A DNA stretch of 64,000 nt from Kosakonia oryziphila (GTDB lineage Bacteria; Pseudomonadota; Gammaproteobacteria; Enterobacterales; Enterobacteriaceae), in assembly GCF_900094795.1 (NCBI RefSeq), contig NZ_FMBC01000010.1:45041-109040 (forward strand), given 5' to 3'. Below the pieces are notes generated by a model. That model saw nothing but the letters and a program-made list of their open reading frames with translations, ran no database searches and had not been told where the DNA came from. Position 1 is the first letter of the stretch; each line of letters begins with the position of its first letter. Of the stretch, positions 1 to 11,701 are shown piece by piece. A program made the position numbers and the translations under genes.

Positions 1-70
1 CCGCCGATCTGCTGTTTTTTGAGCGGAATCGCGTTAGCATGGGTTCTGAAAAATCTCATCAGGGGATCTC

Positions 71-883
71 ATGGCTATAAAACTTATTGCAATCGATATG
101 GACGGCACGCTGCTGCTGCCAAATCACACCATCTCTCCCGCTGTCAAAAATGCTATCGCCGCTGCGCGCCAGCGCGGTATTCATGTGGTGCTGACAACGG
201 GTCGACCTTATGCGGGCGTTCACAGCTACATGAAAGAGCTGCATATGGAGCGCGAAGGTGATTATTGCATCACCTACAATGGCGCACTGGTACAGAATGC
301 CAGCGATGGCAGCGCGGTGGCGCAAACGGCATTGAGCTATGATGATTATCGCTATCTGGAGAAACTCTCCCGCGAAGTCGGTTCCCATTTCCACGCCCTT
401 GATCGCAATACGCTTTACACCGCAAACCGGGACATCAGCTACTACACAGTGCATGAATCTTACGTGGCAACGATCCCGCTGGTGTTCTGCGAGGCGGAAA
501 AGATGGATCCCGCAATGCAGTTTCTCAAAGTCATGATGATTGATGATCCGGTGATCCTCGATCAGGCTATTGCCCGTATCCCACAGGAAGTGAAAGAGAA
601 GTATACCGTGCTGAAAAGTGCGCCGTACTACCTCGAAATTCTGGATAAACGCGTCAATAAGGGCACCGGTGTGAAATCCCTTGCCGAGGCGCTGAATATC
701 AAGCAGGACGAGATCATGGCGATTGGCGATCAGGAAAACGACATCGCGATGATTGAGTATGCCGGAGTGGGCGTGGCGATGGATAACGCCATTCCGTTGG
801 TGAAAGAAGTTGCGAACGTTGTCACCAAATCCAACCTTGAAGACGGCGTTGCTTACATCATTGAGAAGTTTGCCCTGAACTAA
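71..883 (+). CDS. yidA: HAD-superfamily sugar phosphatase YidA
   Basis: A 270-residue cytosolic phosphatase of the Cof/HAD IIB type, the usual family length. The N-terminal motif I DMDGTLL (about residues 8-14) carries the nucleophile and acid/base aspartates. The C-terminal GDQENDIAMIEYAG (about 218-231) is HAD motif IV, which binds magnesium, and LTTGRP (about 41-46) fits motif II. E. coli YidA dephosphorylates sugar phosphates such as erythrose 4-phosphate, so that substrate range is inferred by homology. The ATG is preceded by an AGGGG Shine-Dalgarno at a normal distance. In E. coli, yidX and the dgo operon lie between this gene and yidR. Here yidR follows directly. Confidence 0.96.
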   Translation: MAIKLIAIDMDGTLLLPNHTISPAVKNAIAAARQRGIHVVLTTGRPYAGVHSYMKELHMEREGDYCITYNGALVQNASDGSAVAQTALSYDDYRYLEKLSREVGSHFHALDRNTLYTANRDISYYTVHESYVATIPLVFCEAEKMDPAMQFLKVMMIDDPVILDQAIARIPQEVKEKYTVLKSAPYYLEILDKRVNKGTGVKSLAEALNIKQDEIMAIGDQENDIAMIEYAGVGVAMDNAIPLVKEVANVVTKSNLEDGVAYIIEKFALN

Positions 884-1000
884 GCGATTCTCGCAGGCAG
901 GGAGACCATGCCCTTGCCTGTGCGCCTTCCGGAATCGTAGTCATTTCCTCACGGATACATTACTCTGAAGCGCTTACTCCGCTTCCGGGTTTATCCGCTA

Positions 1001-2227
1001 ATGAAACAACTCACCTTCGCTGCGCGCCACCATCAACTGACCAATATTCATAGCTGGACACCGGACAGCCAGTGGCTGGTTTTCGATGTTCGTCCTTCCG
1101 GCGCGTCGTTTACCGGGAAAACTATTGAGCGTGTTAACGTATACAGCGGTGAGGTTGAAGTGCTTTATACCGCAAGGGAAGGCGCGCATGTCGGCGTGGT
1201 AACGGTTAGCCCGCAGGCGGAAAAATATGTCTTTATCCATGGCCCGGAAAACCCTGATGACAACTGGCAATATGATTTTCACCATCGCCGGGGCGTTATT
1301 ACGGAAAAGGGCGTGACGCGGAATCTGGATGCGCTGGATATCACCGCGCCTTACACTCCGGGCGCGCTGCGCGGCGGCACACACGTGCATGTGTTCAGCC
1401 CGAACGGTGAAAACGTCAGCTTTACCTATAACGACCACGTTATGCATACGCTTTCTCCGGCAAAAGATCTGCGCAATGTCGGCGTTGCGGTACCGTTTGG
1501 CCCGGTAACGCCACCCTGCACGCATCCACGTGAATATGGTGGCAGCCACTGGTGCGTACTGATCAGCCGTACAACATCCACGCCAGTGCCGGGCAGCAAC
1601 GATATCAATCGTGCTTATGAAGAGGGATGGGTCGGCAACGACAGACTGGCGTTTATCGGCGATACGCTTTCGACCAGCGGTGAAAAAGTGCCGGAGCTGT
1701 TTATCGTCGCGCTGCCTGGCGATGAACAAGGCTGGAAAACCGCAGGTGATGCGCCGCTGTCAGGCAGCGAACAAACCCTGCCCGCACCGCCAAAAGGCGT
1801 GGTGCAAAAACGCCTGACATTCACTCACCAGCGCCGTTATCCTGGCTTAGTGAACGTGCCGCGTCACTGGGTGCGCAGCAATCCACAGGCCACGCAGATT
1901 GCGTTTTTGATGCGTGACGAGCGCGGTATTGTGCAGTTGTGGTTAATAAGCCCGAACGGTGGTGAACCGCGCCAATTAACCTTTACCGCAAGCGGTATCC
2001 AGTCGGCGTTTAACTGGCATCCCTCTGGCAATGCGCTGGGATTTGTACTGGAAAACCGCATTGCGCTATGCGATGCCGGGCGCGGCGACATCACCTTTTT
2101 GACATCCGATCGCGAAAATCCGCCTTCTGCCGAGGCCGTGGTGTTTTCACCAGACGGAAAGCTGATCGCCTGGATGGAAGAGGTAGACGGTTTCCGCCAG
2201 TTATGGATGACGCAAACCAGACTGTAA
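1001..2227 (+). CDS. yidR: YidR, beta-propeller-like DUF3748 protein
   Basis: A 408-residue protein matching E. coli YidR (about 415 residues) over its whole length. It shows repeated TolB/WD-like blades such as TPDSQWLVFDVRPSG, FSPNGENVSFTYND, HPSGNALGFVLENRI and FSPDGKLIAWMEEVDG, which suggest a beta-propeller. No signal peptide is visible. The biochemical role is unknown. It is followed immediately by the convergent lipoprotein gene yidQ, with stop codons about two bases apart. Confidence 0.93.
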   Translation: MKQLTFAARHHQLTNIHSWTPDSQWLVFDVRPSGASFTGKTIERVNVYSGEVEVLYTAREGAHVGVVTVSPQAEKYVFIHGPENPDDNWQYDFHHRRGVITEKGVTRNLDALDITAPYTPGALRGGTHVHVFSPNGENVSFTYNDHVMHTLSPAKDLRNVGVAVPFGPVTPPCTHPREYGGSHWCVLISRTTSTPVPGSNDINRAYEEGWVGNDRLAFIGDTLSTSGEKVPELFIVALPGDEQGWKTAGDAPLSGSEQTLPAPPKGVVQKRLTFTHQRRYPGLVNVPRHWVRSNPQATQIAFLMRDERGIVQLWLISPNGGEPRQLTFTASGIQSAFNWHPSGNALGFVLENRIALCDAGRGDITFLTSDRENPPSAEAVVFSPDGKLIAWMEEVDGFRQLWMTQTRL

Positions 2228-2228
2228 A

Positions 2229-2558
2229 TCAGGGAGCCGGCATGGGCGCTGGCGGGATCACCGAGTCGGTCGCCAGGTTTGCCTGTTCGCTCTTTTCAAC
2301 CCGCGATTTGATGGAATCATCCTTGCGGAAGAGATCCCACGGCAGCAGTAAGGTGTCCATGATAGCGGTAAAAGGCATATCCAGCACCACCAGCGACTTG
2401 GTACCAATGCCTGTGTCATCATCGGCAAGCATGGCCGAGCTGGCGCGCGTTCCCGGATAAACCCCTTCTTTGCCGCCGGTATGCGACATGACGCTTGAGC
2501 AACCTGACAACATCATTCCGTAAAGCAAAGCAGAAACTATAAGCGTTGTTTTCATCAT
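2229..2558 (-). CDS. yidQ: YidQ outer-membrane lipoprotein (DUF1375)
   Basis: A 109-residue predicted lipoprotein. The N-terminus has a short signal peptide ending in the lipobox LSGC (residues 17-20), followed by the conserved SSVMSHTGGKEGVYPGTRAS segment also found in E. coli YidQ. The hydrophobic stretch TKSLVVLDMPFTAIMDTLLLPWD is the other conserved block. Function is unknown. The start has two consecutive ATG codons and either could be used. It converges on yidR and lies upstream of ibpA in the opposite direction, as in E. coli. Confidence 0.93.
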   Translation of the reverse strand: MMKTTLIVSALLYGMMLSGCSSVMSHTGGKEGVYPGTRASSAMLADDDTGIGTKSLVVLDMPFTAIMDTLLLPWDLFRKDDSIKSRVEKSEQANLATDSVIPPAPMPAP

Positions 2559-2735
2559 CGATTAATCATCGTTATTTGTAGTTTGAATGCTACTCAGGCG
2601 GTTATAGCCTCCCTTTTGGGAAAGAAATAGCATTCGGGTTCCGCTCTGTGGCGGTACTCGCACTTTGTCCTTTTGTGCTGTGATCCTAGTCTATGCATTG
2701 CGCCAGAAAGTGCAAAAAAAAGTCGGTATTCCGCC

Positions 2736-2764
2736 CTTGAAATCAGACCCTTCAGCCATATTTT
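2736..2764 (+). promoter_or_regulatory. Sigma-32 heat-shock promoter of ibpAB
   Basis: CTTGAAA at 2736-2742 is an exact match to the sigma-32 -35 element. A CAGCCATATT stretch at 2753-2762 sits at the right distance for the -10 element (consensus CCCCATnT). It lies about 105 bases upstream of ibpA, leaving room for a long structured leader. The match and the position are seen; its use by sigma-32 is inferred from ibpAB in E. coli. Confidence 0.75.
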
Positions 2765-2774
2765 AGAAATGTAA

Positions 2775-2869
2775 CCACAAAACACGCCGGAAGGGTGTTG
2801 GGTTACGGTAACGGCCTGTCCATTGAGGAAGGCATGGAAAAATCTCGCTGATTTCAGGAGTTTTTAAGT
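2775..2869 (+). promoter_or_regulatory. Likely ROSE-type RNA thermometer, ibpA leader
   Basis: The roughly 95-base leader ends with CTCGCTGATTTCAGGAGT just before the start codon. The TCGCT segment can pair imperfectly with the AGGAG Shine-Dalgarno, the arrangement of ROSE thermosensors described for ibpA in E. coli and Salmonella. Upstream, self-complementary sequences (GGGTTACGGTAACGG and others) could form the additional hairpins. I did not fold it, so the structure is an inference. Confidence 0.6.
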
Positions 2870-3283
2870 ATGCGTAATTTCGATCTCTCCCCGCTTTATC
2901 GTTCAGCTATTGGTTTTGACCGTCTGTTTAATCTGCTGGAAAACAACCAGAACCAGAGCAATGGCGGTTACCCTCCGTACAACGTTGAATTAGTGGATGA
3001 AAACCACTACCGCATCGCCATTGCTGTGGCCGGTTTCGCTGAGAGCGAACTGGAAATCACCGCGCAGGACAACCTGCTGGTGGTAAAAGGCTCCCACAGT
3101 GACGAGCAAAAAGAGCGTACTTACCTCTATCAGGGCATTGCCGAGCGCAACTTCGAACGCAAATTCCAGCTGGCGGAAAATATTCACATCAATGGCGCCA
3201 ACCTGGTGAACGGCCTGCTCTATATCGATCTGGAACGCGTGATCCCGGAAGAGAAAAAACCGCGTCGCATCGAAATTAACTAA
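2870..3283 (+). CDS. ibpA: Small heat-shock protein IbpA
   Basis: A 137-residue Hsp20-family holdase, identical in length to E. coli IbpA. It begins with the characteristic [20 protein letters not shown], contains an alpha-crystallin domain (about residues 35-125) with the terminal A-x-x-x-NGLL strand ([12 protein letters not shown]), and ends in a short tail with the I-x-I motif (RIEIN). It coats aggregating proteins during heat stress and hands them to DnaK/ClpB. It is the first gene of ibpAB; its paralogue follows after 111 bases. Confidence 0.98.
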   Translation: MRNFDLSPLYRSAIGFDRLFNLLENNQNQSNGGYPPYNVELVDENHYRIAIAVAGFAESELEITAQDNLLVVKGSHSDEQKERTYLYQGIAERNFERKFQLAENIHINGANLVNGLLYIDLERVIPEEKKPRRIEIN

Positions 3284-3361
3284 TTACTCCAGGCCGCCTC
3301 TGGCGGCCCGGTTCCGACATGCCCGCCGACAGGGGGCATATGTGAGCCATTGTGCTCGCAG

Positions 3362-3394
3362 GTATTCACTCGCTTCTTAGAAGGAGAAACACCC
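3362..3394 (+). promoter_or_regulatory. ibpB leader hairpin masking the ribosome site
   Basis: CTTCTT at about 3373-3378 can pair with AAGGAG immediately after it, with one mismatch, hiding the ibpB Shine-Dalgarno in a short hairpin. This is compatible with the ibpB RNA thermometer known from E. coli. Pairing was judged by eye only. Confidence 0.4.
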
Positions 3395-3823
3395 ATGCGT
3401 AACTATGATTTATCCCCGATTTTTCGTCAGTGGATTGGCTTCGACAAACTGGCTAACGCCCTGCAAAGCACCACTGAACAGCAGTCTTTCCCTCCTTACA
3501 ACATTGAAAAAGGCGACGATAACCACTACCGCATCACCCTTGCGCTGGCCGGTTTCCGCCAGGAAGAACTGGATATTCAACTGGAAAATAGCCGCCTGAC
3601 CATTAAAGGCACGCCGGAAAAACCGGCCAACGAGCCGAAATGGTTGCATCAGGGGCTGGTAATACAGCCGTTCAGCCTGAGCTTTACGCTGGCAGACTTT
3701 ATGGAAGTCTCCGGCGCGACCTTTGCCAACGGTTTGTTGCATATCGATCTACTGCGCAATGTGCCGGAAAGCGCAGCGCCACAGCGGATTGCCATCAGTA
3801 ATCGCCCGGCGTTAAATAGCTAA
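3395..3823 (+). CDS. ibpB: Small heat-shock protein IbpB
   Basis: A 142-residue Hsp20 protein, the same length as E. coli IbpB. The start ATG was chosen at [19 protein letters not shown], eight bases after AAGGAG; a longer in-frame extension upstream has no such site. The alpha-crystallin domain (about 30-125) is followed by a tail containing QRIAISN. IbpB forms mixed assemblies with IbpA and makes the trapped substrates easier to extract by DnaK/ClpB. It is co-transcribed with ibpA and followed by a strong terminator. Confidence 0.97.
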   Translation: MRNYDLSPIFRQWIGFDKLANALQSTTEQQSFPPYNIEKGDDNHYRITLALAGFRQEELDIQLENSRLTIKGTPEKPANEPKWLHQGLVIQPFSLSFTLADFMEVSGATFANGLLHIDLLRNVPESAAPQRIAISNRPALNS

Positions 3824-3836
3824 CGGCGTCAGAACA

Positions 3837-3866
3837 AAAGGCTCCAAATGCGGAGCCTTTATTGTT
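3837..3866 (+). terminator. Rho-independent terminator of ibpAB
   Basis: A perfect stem AAAGGCTCC / GGAGCCTTT with a six-base loop, followed by a T-rich tail (ATTGTTAT). It lies 13 bases after the ibpB stop. Confidence 0.85.
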
Positions 3867-4115
3867 ATGCGCGAACGCGTTGCAAAAAACGCTGCCGCCA
3901 GGGTTTGAACACAAAAAAGCCAGCAGCGCACAGAGAATATCAAGCGTGATGGCGCAGCCAAACACCAGATTCCAGCTTGCCGTTTGCTGATACATCAGTG
4001 CTGCCAGCAGCCGCCAAAGATGGAACCAATATCCTGCGAAATATAGCCGCTACCTTCCCTGTGGCATATCCGCGTTTTTCCGGGAACCAGCGCACCATCA
4101 GACCCACTTTTGTTC
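3865..4115 (-). pseudogene. Ruin of an MFS transporter gene (C-terminal part)
   Basis: No open frame survives, but reading the minus strand in three frames gives consecutive MFS-like pieces: MVRWFPEKRGYATG, then ISQDIGSIFGG, then ALMYQQTASWNLVFGCAITLDILCALLAF, then FVFKPWRQRFLQRVRA and a stop at 3865. The order, the final hydrophobic helix and the basic tail are typical of the last third of a major facilitator protein. At least two frameshifts separate the pieces. The corresponding E. coli interval between ibpB and yidE has no such gene. The subfamily is not certain. Confidence 0.5.
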
Positions 4116-4254
4116 AGGGCAACGGTTTTCTGCGGGTGCAATCTTCGCCACATTCTGAAGCAAAGAAATTCCGTACACTATGTAGGGTATAACCTATACA
4201 GCTATTACGGGTTCTGCCAAACTCCTTGCAGTCATCATGTACAGGGAAAAGATC

Positions 4255-5916
4255 ATGAGTGATATCGCATTAACGGTAAGCGTACTGGCGCTGGTAGCCG
4301 TTGTCGGGTTGTGGATTGGCAACGTGAAAATTCGTGGCGTGGGTTTTGGTATTGGTGGTGTGCTGTTTGGCGGGATAATTGTCGGCCACCTTTTGGATAA
4401 ACTGGGTATCTCTATAAACGGTCAGATACTGCTTTTTGTGCAGGAATTTGGCCTGATCCTGTTTGTTTATACCATCGGCATTCAGGTGGGGCCGGGGTTC
4501 TTCGCTTCTTTACGCATTTCTGGTCTGCGCCTGAATTTGTTCGCTGTTTTAATCGTTGTTCTCGGCGGTCTTGTCACCACCATTCTGTATAAACTTTTTG
4601 CTATTCCACTGCCGGTGGTACTGGGGATTTTTTCCGGTGCGGTCACCAATACGCCAGCGCTTGGCGCGGGGCAGCAAATCCTGCGTGATTTAGGCATTCC
4701 TGGCCCGCAGCTCGACCTGATGGGGATGAGCTATGCCATGGCGTATCCGTTTGGTATTTGCGGTATTTTGCTCAGTATGTGGCTGATGCGCGTGTTGTTT
4801 CGCGTTAATATCGATGAAGAGGCACTACAGCACGACGCAACGCTCAGCCATGGCACTTCGCCGATCCGCACCATTAATATCCGCGTGGAAAACCCGAATC
4901 TCAACAATATGGCGATTCAGGACGTTCCCATTCTTAACAGCGACAAAATCATCTGCTCGCGTCTCAAACGAGATGATTTGCTGATGGTGCCCTCGCCGAT
5001 CACGCTGATTCAGTCCGGAGATTTATTGCATCTGGTGGGGCTACCGAACGATCTGCATAACGCACAGTTGGTGATAGGCAAAGAAGTCGATACCTCTTTG
5101 TCGACGCGCGGCACGGATTTGCGCGTCGAACGCGTAGTGGTGACCAACGAAAAAGTGCTGGGGAAAAAAATCCGCGATCTGCACTTCAAGGAGCGCTATG
5201 ACGTCGTGATTTCCCGCCTGAACCGTGCCGGTGTGGAGCTGGTAGCCAGCAGCGACGCCAGCCTGCAATTCGGCGATATCCTTAATCTTGTCGGGCGTCC
5301 GTCAGCAATCGAAGCAGTGGCTAACGAGGTTGGCAATGCGCAGCACAAATTGCAGCAGGTACAAATGCTGCCGGTGTTTATTGGTATTGGGCTTGGCGTT
5401 CTGCTGGGATCGGTGCCGTTGTATATACCGGGGTTTCCGGCGGCGCTGAAGCTGGGTCTCGCGGGCGGGCCGCTGATTATGGCACTGATCCTTGGGCGAA
5501 TTGGCACGATCGGCAAGCTGTACTGGTTTATGCCGCCCAGCGCGAACCTGGCGCTGCGCGAACTGGGAATTGTGCTGTTCCTGTCGGTGGTGGGGCTGAA
5601 ATCCGGTGGCGACTTTATCGCCACGCTGACCCAGGGCGATGGGGTGAAATGGATGTGTTATGGCATCTTTATCACCGCCATTCCGCTGGTAACCGTCGGT
5701 TTGCTGGCGCGAATGCTGGTGAAGATGAACTATCTGACTCTCTGCGGCATGCTGGCCGGGTCGATGACCGATCCGCCAGCGCTAGCGTTTGCCAACGGCC
5801 TGCATGCCACCAGCGGTGCAGCGGCGCTCTCGTATGCGACGGTTTATCCGTTGGTGATGTTTTTACGTATTATCACCCCACAGCTTCTGGCGGTGCTGTT
5901 TTGGGGGATGGGTTGA
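4255..5916 (+). CDS. yidE: YidE, AspT/YidE/YbjL-type membrane antiporter
   Basis: A 553-residue polytopic inner-membrane protein, the same length as E. coli YidE. Two hydrophobic membrane halves (about 1-180 and 370-553) flank two cytosolic RCK/TrkA_C regulatory domains (about 190-360), seen in the repeated blocks [16 protein letters not shown] and [16 protein letters not shown]. Each membrane half has a duplicated signature: [18 protein letters not shown] in the first and [17 protein letters not shown] in the second. The family includes the aspartate:alanine exchanger AspT, but the substrate of YidE is not known. I chose MSDIAL as the start because it matches E. coli; a frame six codons longer exists. 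Its 3' end overlaps yidP. Confidence 0.95.
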   Translation: MSDIALTVSVLALVAVVGLWIGNVKIRGVGFGIGGVLFGGIIVGHLLDKLGISINGQILLFVQEFGLILFVYTIGIQVGPGFFASLRISGLRLNLFAVLIVVLGGLVTTILYKLFAIPLPVVLGIFSGAVTNTPALGAGQQILRDLGIPGPQLDLMGMSYAMAYPFGICGILLSMWLMRVLFRVNIDEEALQHDATLSHGTSPIRTINIRVENPNLNNMAIQDVPILNSDKIICSRLKRDDLLMVPSPITLIQSGDLLHLVGLPNDLHNAQLVIGKEVDTSLSTRGTDLRVERVVVTNEKVLGKKIRDLHFKERYDVVISRLNRAGVELVASSDASLQFGDILNLVGRPSAIEAVANEVGNAQHKLQQVQMLPVFIGIGLGVLLGSVPLYIPGFPAALKLGLAGGPLIMALILGRIGTIGKLYWFMPPSANLALRELGIVLFLSVVGLKSGGDFIATLTQGDGVKWMCYGIFITAIPLVTVGLLARMLVKMNYLTLCGMLAGSMTDPPALAFANGLHATSGAAALSYATVYPLVMFLRIITPQLLAVLFWGMG

Positions 5917-6630
5917 TAGCGTCCCGGCATGAATACGGCGCAGGTGGTAATCCACCTGATACTCGCTGGCGTTGCGGAACATTACTGAGTAGTTAAGAAA
6001 TTCGCCGCTGTCGCTGTAGGAGAGCGAAGTAATACGCAGCAGCGGCGTTTGTTCCGCCACGTTTAGCAAGCTGGCCATCTGTTTATCGGCCAGCACTGGC
6101 GTCAGGCTTTCGTAGTTACCGCTGATAGTGATGCCGCACTCCTTCTCGATATAATCGAATTTCGACCCCTCCAGATGCCCCAATGACAGCGTACGGAACA
6201 GCTTCACCGGCATATAGCTGTCTTCCAGCATCAGCGGTTTTCCCTCCACGTAGCGCACCCTCCGCGAGAAGTAGATCCGTTCGTTAATTTGGATGCGTAA
6301 CTGGCTGGCTATTGCAGGTGGCGCGGGCATCACTTCGAACTGCAAAACCTGACTCTGCACCTCTTTGCCCTGTCGGCGCAGTACTTCAACCAGCCCGGTC
6401 AGATTGGCCGTTTCATGATGGACATCTTTGCGTGCGACAAATGTCCCGCTACCGTGACGGCGTACCACTAATCCCCAACCCACCAGCAGATCGACTGCCT
6501 TGCGAATCGTCATCCGCGCCACGCCAAACTCCAGCGCTAACGCCTTTTCGCCCGGTAACGGGCTGCCGATATGGTAATCCGATGAATTGAGCCGCAGGCG
6601 TAATCGCTCGGCAATAGATTTATAGATCAC
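5863..6630 (-). CDS. yidP: GntR-family regulator YidP of the glv operon
   Basis: A 255-residue GntR/HutC-type regulator: an N-terminal winged helix (about 1-70, with [30 protein letters not shown]) and a C-terminal UTRA ligand domain (about 90-235). E. coli YidP is 238 residues. Here the C-terminus runs on past YHLRRIHA, so that the last 18 codons overlap the convergent yidE 3' end by 54 bases. It is divergent from glvC and very probably controls it, sensing a sugar phosphate. The ligand is not known from sequence. Confidence 0.93.
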   Translation of the reverse strand: MIYKSIAERLRLRLNSSDYHIGSPLPGEKALALEFGVARMTIRKAVDLLVGWGLVVRRHGSGTFVARKDVHHETANLTGLVEVLRRQGKEVQSQVLQFEVMPAPPAIASQLRIQINERIYFSRRVRYVEGKPLMLEDSYMPVKLFRTLSLGHLEGSKFDYIEKECGITISGNYESLTPVLADKQMASLLNVAEQTPLLRITSLSYSDSGEFLNYSVMFRNASEYQVDYHLRRIHAGTLSTHPPKQHRQKLWGDNT

Positions 6631-6674
6631 CTGTAGACCTCTTTGCCCCCGTCAGCGGAAACATCGCCTCTGAA

Positions 6675-6706
6675 CATGTCTATGTTTTGCCTGAAAAGTA
6701 GACATG
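6675..6706. promoter_or_regulatory. Inverted repeat, probable YidP operator
   Basis: CATGTCTA at 6675-6682 and TAGACATG at 6699-6706 form an exact 8-bp inverted repeat separated by 16 bases. They lie in the 221-bp divergent gap between yidP and glvC. HutC-subfamily GntR regulators commonly bind such dyads. The assignment to YidP is inferred from position only. Confidence 0.5.
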
Positions 6707-6851
6707 AGTGTGTGAAATAAAACCATGAAAGCGATCACGAATCGCGGCGGCGCACCATGTTGGCGCGGTGGCGGCTTCTTATGCTGCTCGCAGGCCCACA
6801 AAAAACCAACAAGGCCTCTACCCCTACAAGTTGTTACATGAGGATTCTAAG

Positions 6852-9787
<2,936 letters not shown>

Positions 9788-9796
9788 TTCTCCTGC

Positions 9797-9822
9797 CCGG
9801 CACCGTCAGGGTGCCGGTTTTC
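9797..9822 (+). terminator. Terminator after glvCG
   Basis: A perfect 8-bp stem CCGGCACC / GGTGCCGG with a five-base loop, then TTTTCC. It starts 10 bases after the glvG stop. Confidence 0.85.
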
Positions 9823-9949
9823 CGTTGCGCGAAAGAGTCGAAAAGCATCAGTTTATCCGCTACCTTGAAGACCTGCCCGGTTCAGTTTTCCCTTTACCGC
9901 TGCAAGAGGGTACAACGCTGGCAGGATTATCAACGTGGAAGGAGAAAAG

Positions 9950-10297
9950 ATGAAAATTTCCCGCGTCGGTGAAGCGCCAGACTACCGCTTCTCGCTGGCG
10001 AATGAGCGTACTTTTCTTGCCTGGATCCGTACCGCGCTGGGGTTTCTCGCGGCAGGTGTCGGGCTGGATCAACTGGCGCCGCAGTTTGCCACGCCGCTGA
10101 TCCGTGAAGTGCTGGCACTGCTACTGTGTCTCTTCTCCGGCGCACTGGCGCTCTATGGCTATCTGCGCTGGTTGCGCAATGAAAAAGCGATGCGCCTGAA
10201 AGAAGATCTGCCTTATACACATGTGCTGATGTTAATAAGCGTGTTGCTGCTGGCGGTTGCACTGGTGGTAATGGTGCTGGTGTTTTATGCCGAATAA
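9950..10297 (+). CDS. yidH: YidH, DUF202 inner-membrane protein
   Basis: A 115-residue protein with the DUF202 signature SLANERTFLAWIRTALGFLAAGVG near the N-terminus and three hydrophobic segments (about 28-50, 56-75 and 90-114). The start matches E. coli YidH and follows GGAGAAAAG. Function is unknown. It overlaps the next gene, yidG, by 11 bases, so the two are likely translationally coupled. Confidence 0.94.
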   Translation: MKISRVGEAPDYRFSLANERTFLAWIRTALGFLAAGVGLDQLAPQFATPLIREVLALLLCLFSGALALYGYLRWLRNEKAMRLKEDLPYTHVLMLISVLLLAVALVVMVLVFYAE

Positions 10298-10637
10298 CCG
10301 CAAAGCCCGGCGCGAAACAGATCCTGGTCTGCAACCGGAGCGGACATCGCTGGCATGGTTGCGTACTCTGTTCGGCTACGGCGCGCTGATGGCGCTGGCC
10401 GTCAGGCATAACTGGCAACATTCGGACATACCTTTCTGGATCTCGCTCATCATTCTGGCGCTGGCAGCGTTACTGCTCTGGCGCTATACCCATAAGCGTA
10501 TCTTAATGGACGTCAATAAAAGCGATTTCGCCTTGCCCGGCGCAACACGTGACAAATTATTGATCTCCCTCGCAGTGCTTTCCCTCGCATTACTGTTTGC
10601 TGTAACGCATATCCGTCAGCTTATTCTTTTTTTGTGA
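10287..10637 (+). CDS. yidG: YidG, DUF202 inner-membrane protein
   Basis: A 116-residue partner of YidH with the same DUF202 signature (LQPERTSLAWLRTLFGYGAL, about 14-33) and three membrane segments. The E. coli protein is about 120 residues; here the C-terminus is slightly shorter (HIRQLILFL). Probably a paralogue arising by tandem duplication and acting with YidH. No activity is known to me. Confidence 0.93.
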   Translation: MPNNRKARRETDPGLQPERTSLAWLRTLFGYGALMALAVRHNWQHSDIPFWISLIILALAALLLWRYTHKRILMDVNKSDFALPGATRDKLLISLAVLSLALLFAVTHIRQLILFL

Positions 10638-10647
10638 GGACATTTGC

Positions 10648-11700
10648 ATGCCAGGCTGCCACGTTATGGCTAAGCCCGCCAGTTCACGCTGCAACCTTAA
10701 CTGCCGCTACTGTTTTTACCTCGAAAAACCGCAGCAAAATGTTATGGATGACACCACGCTGGAGGCGTTTATTCGCCAGCAGATCGATGCCCAGCCGGGC
10801 GAAATAGTGCCGTTTGTCTGGCAGGGCGGCGAACCGACGCTCTGCAGGCTGGAATTCTTTCAGCGCGTTGCCGAACTGCAAAAAAAGTACGCCAACGGCA
10901 AACGTATTGAAAATGCCTTCCAGACGAATGACATTCTACTGAATGAGGATTGGTGCCATTTTTTTCACGACAATGGCTGGCTGGTGGGTGTTTCCATCGA
11001 TGGCCCGGCGGATCTGCATGATGCTTACCGTGTGAACCGTAGCGGCAAACCATCGCACCCAAAAGTCCTTAATGCTATTGCGATGCTGGCGAAACATCGG
11101 GTCAAGTACAACCTGCTGTGCGTCGTCAATAATCTCAATAGTCAGCAGCCACAGCGCCTGTATTGCTATTTGCGTGCGCTCGGTACACCGTTTTTGCAGT
11201 TTATTCCGCTGGTGGAACAGGACGCACATGGGCGCTTGTCTGCCGAATCGGTCAGCGGCGAAGCCTGGGGAAACTTTCTTACCGCCGTATTTGACATCTG
11301 GGTACGGGAAGATATTGGCCGGGTTTATGTGCAGTTATTTGACTCCACGCTCGGCGTCTGGAGCCGCTATCCGTCGCAAATGTGCAGTTTTGGCGAGACC
11401 TGCGGCCACGCTTTTCTGCATCAGATCCCGATTAAAACCCTCAACGCCAGCCACGAAGCAGCCGCTTTCGGGGAGAGTAAAAAAGCCAGCCTTAGCGAAG
11501 CCTGTCAGCGTTGCGACGTCCTGCGTTTTTGCCGGGGCGATTGCCCGAAGCACCGCATCATCGAGGGAAAAAGCGCGCTGTGCCACGGTTATTACCACTT
11601 TTTCAGCCACAGCGCGCCGCATATGCGCGTAATGCGCGATCTGCTGCACCAACGACGCTCCCCTGTCGAACTGATGGACTGGCTGCGCCGGAGCGGCTGA
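10648..11700 (+). CDS. yidF: Radical SAM/SPASM enzyme, anSME-like (YidF)
   Basis: A 350-residue radical SAM protein resembling AslB and anaerobic sulfatase-maturating enzymes, which turn an active-site Cys or Ser of sulfatases into formylglycine. The SAM [4Fe-4S] motif is CNLNCRYC with cysteines at 15, 19 and 22. The C-terminal SPASM region has further cysteine groups (CSFGETCGH, then CQRCDVLRFCRGDCPKHR) for auxiliary clusters. E. coli K-12 YidF is only about 165 residues, so the full-length form here is notable. No sulfatase gene (yidJ in E. coli) is next to it. It follows yidG by 10 bases and is probably co-transcribed. Confidence 0.85.
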   Translation: MPGCHVMAKPASSRCNLNCRYCFYLEKPQQNVMDDTTLEAFIRQQIDAQPGEIVPFVWQGGEPTLCRLEFFQRVAELQKKYANGKRIENAFQTNDILLNEDWCHFFHDNGWLVGVSIDGPADLHDAYRVNRSGKPSHPKVLNAIAMLAKHRVKYNLLCVVNNLNSQQPQRLYCYLRALGTPFLQFIPLVEQDAHGRLSAESVSGEAWGNFLTAVFDIWVREDIGRVYVQLFDSTLGVWSRYPSQMCSFGETCGHAFLHQIPIKTLNASHEAAAFGESKKASLSEACQRCDVLRFCRGDCPKHRIIEGKSALCHGYYHFFSHSAPHMRVMRDLLHQRRSPVELMDWLRRSG

Positions 11701-11701
11701 T

